NCBI RefSeq assembly: GCF_001039355.2
Contig: NW_019775616.1
Location: forward strand, 35,222-56,098
DNA: 20,877 nucleotides
From: Lingula anatina
Taxonomy: Eukaryota > Brachiopoda > Lingulata > Lingulida > Lingulidae
Direction of reading: 5' to 3'
A program made the position numbers and the translations under genes. The notes under the pieces are model-generated. The model searched no databases. It worked only from the letters and a program-made list of their open reading frames with translations, and was not told the DNA's origin. Below, piece after piece: positions 18,421 to 20,877 of the stretch; position 1 is the first letter of the stretch; each line of letters begins with the position of its first letter.

Positions 18421-19700
18421 CACTTGGACACACTTGAAGTGCTACTCCGTGAGCTGACGAATTCCTTCATGTCATATTTGTGCGTGAGACAGGACGCAGA
18501 CGGCACACGTCGGTACTTCGGCCTCACGAGCCGGACGTCTTCCTCTGACTGATAAGAAACTCTGGCCTGTATATTGAGGCGGCCCGTCTGCATGTCCAAG
18601 TATCCGTACCTACACAATGTGCGGTACACGTTTGTGTAAATATCATTATGGATCGACCTGTCCTCGCAAAAGTGTTCGATACTTTTGAAGCACTCTTTAC
18701 AGATCTTCTCTTTCCCATGAATTTCGAGGATCAGTTTAACTCGAGCTACGTCACCGATATTTTCGGCGAATATTTTTTGAGAACGGAGAAGTTTCAAGAC
18801 CATGTGGTGAGCATTTTCTCGAAGCATTTCAAGGAGCCACTGTTCGGCGTGGTGAAGTCTCTGCCCGTACGTTGACGGGCTAAATTCCTCAATCAATGCT
18901 CTGTCTCGTGAAAGGTGTAAGATGTACTCTTTGGCGGGTTGGGTTTGTTCAACATTGGGCATGCTGTTATAAAACAAAGCTGTGGAGATGCGATCCGCGG
19001 AACGAGCATCGTAGCAGGTCTCATAATGGGACTTTATAGGTTGCAATGCCGTAGTTTTGCTGATGCATTTTAATCCTACCCACTGGTCTTTCGTGGTTTG
19101 CCAGTTGATGCACTTTCCGTCGTACGTGTCATCGCTCACGAAGGCTGCCAGGTACGTGTCCGAGTGCAGCACGTCCTCAAACGTCCCACACGCGATATCC
19201 AGGCCACCCAGTGTCCCCGAAGGCGTCACGTAGCCATGGCACTGGTCGTATATATCTGCGCCCGTCGGCCAAATCTGCAAGCGTATTGCCGCCGTGCATA
19301 TATTTGCCCGCGCGGCCCCCAAGTGAAGCTTCTTTTCTCCTATCAAGCACAACTTCTGTAGGGAACTGTGAATCTCGGAGGATTGGGGGCTGGCAATTGT
19401 GATCACGTCACTGTCAGTGAGGTACTCCTGCGTGATCAGGGAGGGGGACTCCGGGGGACCCGGGGACATGGTTGGCGGCAAAGGGGAAGGGTTCTCCTCA
19501 CGCTCGGGGCTCGGGGTTGTGGAGGAAGAGGTGGAGCTCCCGTTCAGGCTGTGGCCCACATGGTCGCGGTGAGAAGTGCCACGGAGTTGGCCGTGGTCCC
19601 TGTCTCGGTCTCGATGGTGCTTACTGCTGGACCGGTGTCGAGCACGGAACTCTATACCCACATCAGATTCGCTTCGTAACATATCCTCTTCGTTTTGTTC
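18420..19700 (-). CDS. unrecognised protein, long (probably last) coding exon, at least 420 aa
   Basis: A continuous minus-strand frame runs to the TGA at 18420-18422. The first in-frame Met is at 19682 (MLRSESDVGIEF). A TTCTTTTTAG acceptor ends at 19701, and the six codons between it and the Met are open, so the Met may be internal with earlier exons upstream. Residues 1-105 are low-complexity: a basic stretch RHRSSSKHHRDRDRDH, then Ser/Thr/Pro-rich sequence typical of a disordered, phosphorylated region. Residues from about 105 onward look folded, with a Cys-bearing middle (DQCHGYVTPSGTLGGLDIAC) and an amphipathic helical stretch (HHAEQWLLEMLRENAHHMV). C328-x2-C331-x5-H337-x-C339 could bind a metal. 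The tail is Ser-rich (SSRSSTSSVSK). No signal peptide or membrane segment. The exon is much richer in G+C than its flanks, as expected for coding sequence. I do not recognise the family. Confidence 0.8.
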   Translation of the reverse strand, partial: EQNEEDMLRSESDVGIEFRARHRSSSKHHRDRDRDHGQLRGTSHRDHVGHSLNGSSTSSSTTPSPEREENPSPLPPTMSPGPPESPSLITQEYLTDSDVITIASPQSSEIHSSLQKLCLIGEKKLHLGAARANICTAAIRLQIWPTGADIYDQCHGYVTPSGTLGGLDIACGTFEDVLHSDTYLAAFVSDDTYDGKCINWQTTKDQWVGLKCISKTTALQPIKSHYETCYDARSADRISTALFYNSMPNVEQTQPAKEYILHLSRDRALIEEFSPSTYGQRLHHAEQWLLEMLRENAHHMVLKLLRSQKIFAENIGDVARVKLILEIHGKEKICKECFKSIEHFCEDRSIHNDIYTNVYRTLCRYGYLDMQTGRLNIQARVSYQSEEDVRLVRPKYRRVPSASCLTHKYDMKEFVSSRSSTSSVSK

Positions 19701-20828
19701 CTAAAAAGAATAAAGACACAGTGCGTTCATATTTTATTAACATTTTAAAAATGTAGAAACATTTTTAAATGTGGGAACATCAAAGTGTGGTAGGTTTATA
19801 TAGGGCAGATAAAAGTAATGAGTCCCTGTAGTACGTGACAGTAGGTCAATACTGCACCTAGACCCTTAGATAAACTACATGCAAGACCCAAATTCCATAA
19901 TTTACATAGTCATCCTTGATAACTGAAATGATCGCCTAGATAGACAAGTTGTTGCCAGGATGATAAAAACAGACAGATATGCATGTAAAGGAGGCCAAGT
20001 AACTGACAGTGAAACACACAAAAATTTCATGATTAAATAGGAACTCATGTATGTAGTTCTACCTCAGATATGAATGCGATTGATTCTAATGACACTTTAA
20101 AGGACCTACCCCAACATAGCTCTACCTACCTCAACTGGGCATAGAATCTCAGCCATGTTGAAATGCAATTAAAATATCTTTCAAGCTATACGCTATCGTG
20201 CGACAAAATGTCCCTTTCGGTATTGAAAAGCTTGACTTTCTCTTTCTCTCACGAAAGTTTGACGATATTGGAATAAGATTGTGACGTTTATAATTATTGC
20301 TAAGCCTAAAGACCCATGCAGATTATCGATGCTAGACGGGGGGAGATCTGGGGATTACAGGGGTTTTCACTTGTTACCAGATAATTAAATGACAATCACA
20401 TGTTCAAAGTGCGCCAATGTTAGAACTCTGTATATTGTCAACATCAAAACCAACCCAGCGACCCCTCCTCACATAACCGATGAATTTTATAGATCAAATT
20501 ATCGCTAAGTCATAGCACAAGGTTTCTGTGGACGACCAGCAAATGCTCATAATTGACTTACAGAGTGCATTAAACGTGTTGTGACGGTAGTCGGCACAAC
20601 GATAAATCTGTGTCGAAGGCTTAATGGAAATCAATTAATAGATTTCACTGCACGACTTACAGGTATTGTTGCATGGGTGAATGGATGGGACTAGTGGGAG
20701 GCTCGGTATTACCTTTATTGATACAAAATATATTCCCTTTGTCTATCTCTCGAAAAAAGACCCCTTCTGATCGAAAACCTGATGATATTATAAACATGCA
20801 AGATATATTTTAGGAGGTGATGGACAAG
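19701..20828. other. intron or intergenic DNA upstream of the minus-strand gene
   Basis: If the acceptor at 19701 is used, at least the right-hand neighbour of this point is intron of the minus-strand gene. I find no further exon with matching phase and coding character. AT-rich, with no repeats noticed. Confidence 0.45.
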
Positions 20829-20856
20829 TGGGGGGGGGGGGGGGGGGGGGGGGGGC
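20829..20856. repeat. G homopolymer
   Basis: A long run of G (about 28) near the right end, mirroring the G-run at the left end. Its length is unreliable. Confidence 0.8.
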
Positions 20857-20877
20857 AGGGCTTTTTATTTTAAAAAA

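Noticed and set aside
18648-19756. Several plus-strand and alternative-frame open frames over the long minus-strand exon
   Set aside because: They are shadows of the G+C-rich coding exon at 18420-19700 and lack family features or coherent starts.

Overview
This is a piece of animal nuclear genome, about 35% G+C. The coding exons are split by introns with GT/AG borders, intergenic DNA is AT-rich, and many short repeats and foldback elements are present. The encoded proteins (CHMP5 and a TspO-related multi-pass family) plus the repeat style suggest a marine invertebrate, most likely a bivalve mollusc; this identification is an inference. Two single N bases (4763 and 7049), and G homopolymers at both ends of the window, suggest a draft assembly of a heterozygous individual.

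Layout. Bases 1-2600 hold mostly repeats: a terminus with a hAT-like appearance, several foldback elements built around GATCGATC motifs, and an AT-rich microsatellite. Bases 2608-4762 and 4764-7048 are two near-identical copies of one segment. Each carries the promoter region and first three coding exons of CHMP5, the ESCRT-III subunit. The last CHMP5 exon sits once at 7446-7496, and the middle exons (about 130 codons) are missing. The second copy has a 126-bp insertion with terminal inverted repeats and a 6-7 bp target duplication that the first copy lacks, so the two copies document an empty and a filled site. The copies are bounded by the Ns and are best explained as two haplotypes assembled in series.

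Bases 10101-12824 (minus) and 13488-15569 (plus) hold two paralogous genes arranged head to head. Each has a short first coding exon, a second exon of exactly 104 bp and a large last exon, with identical intron phases. The products (310 and 314 aa) have about eight predicted membrane segments and an [12 protein letters not shown] motif like that of TspO/MBR-type tryptophan-rich proteins. Both appear to have an intron in the 5' leader, and the roughly 0.4 kb between them probably acts as a shared divergent promoter.

Bases 15570-18420 are 3' UTR and intergenic DNA containing a 139-bp tandem duplication. Bases 18420-19700 (minus) are one long exon, probably 3'-terminal, of a protein I do not recognise (at least 420 aa): a basic and Ser/Pro-rich N-terminal third followed by a folded-looking region with a small Cys/His cluster. 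Bases 19701-20828 show no gene that I can support.

I see no CRISPR array, bacterial-type operon, rRNA or tRNA. No shared pathway among the three loci is evident.
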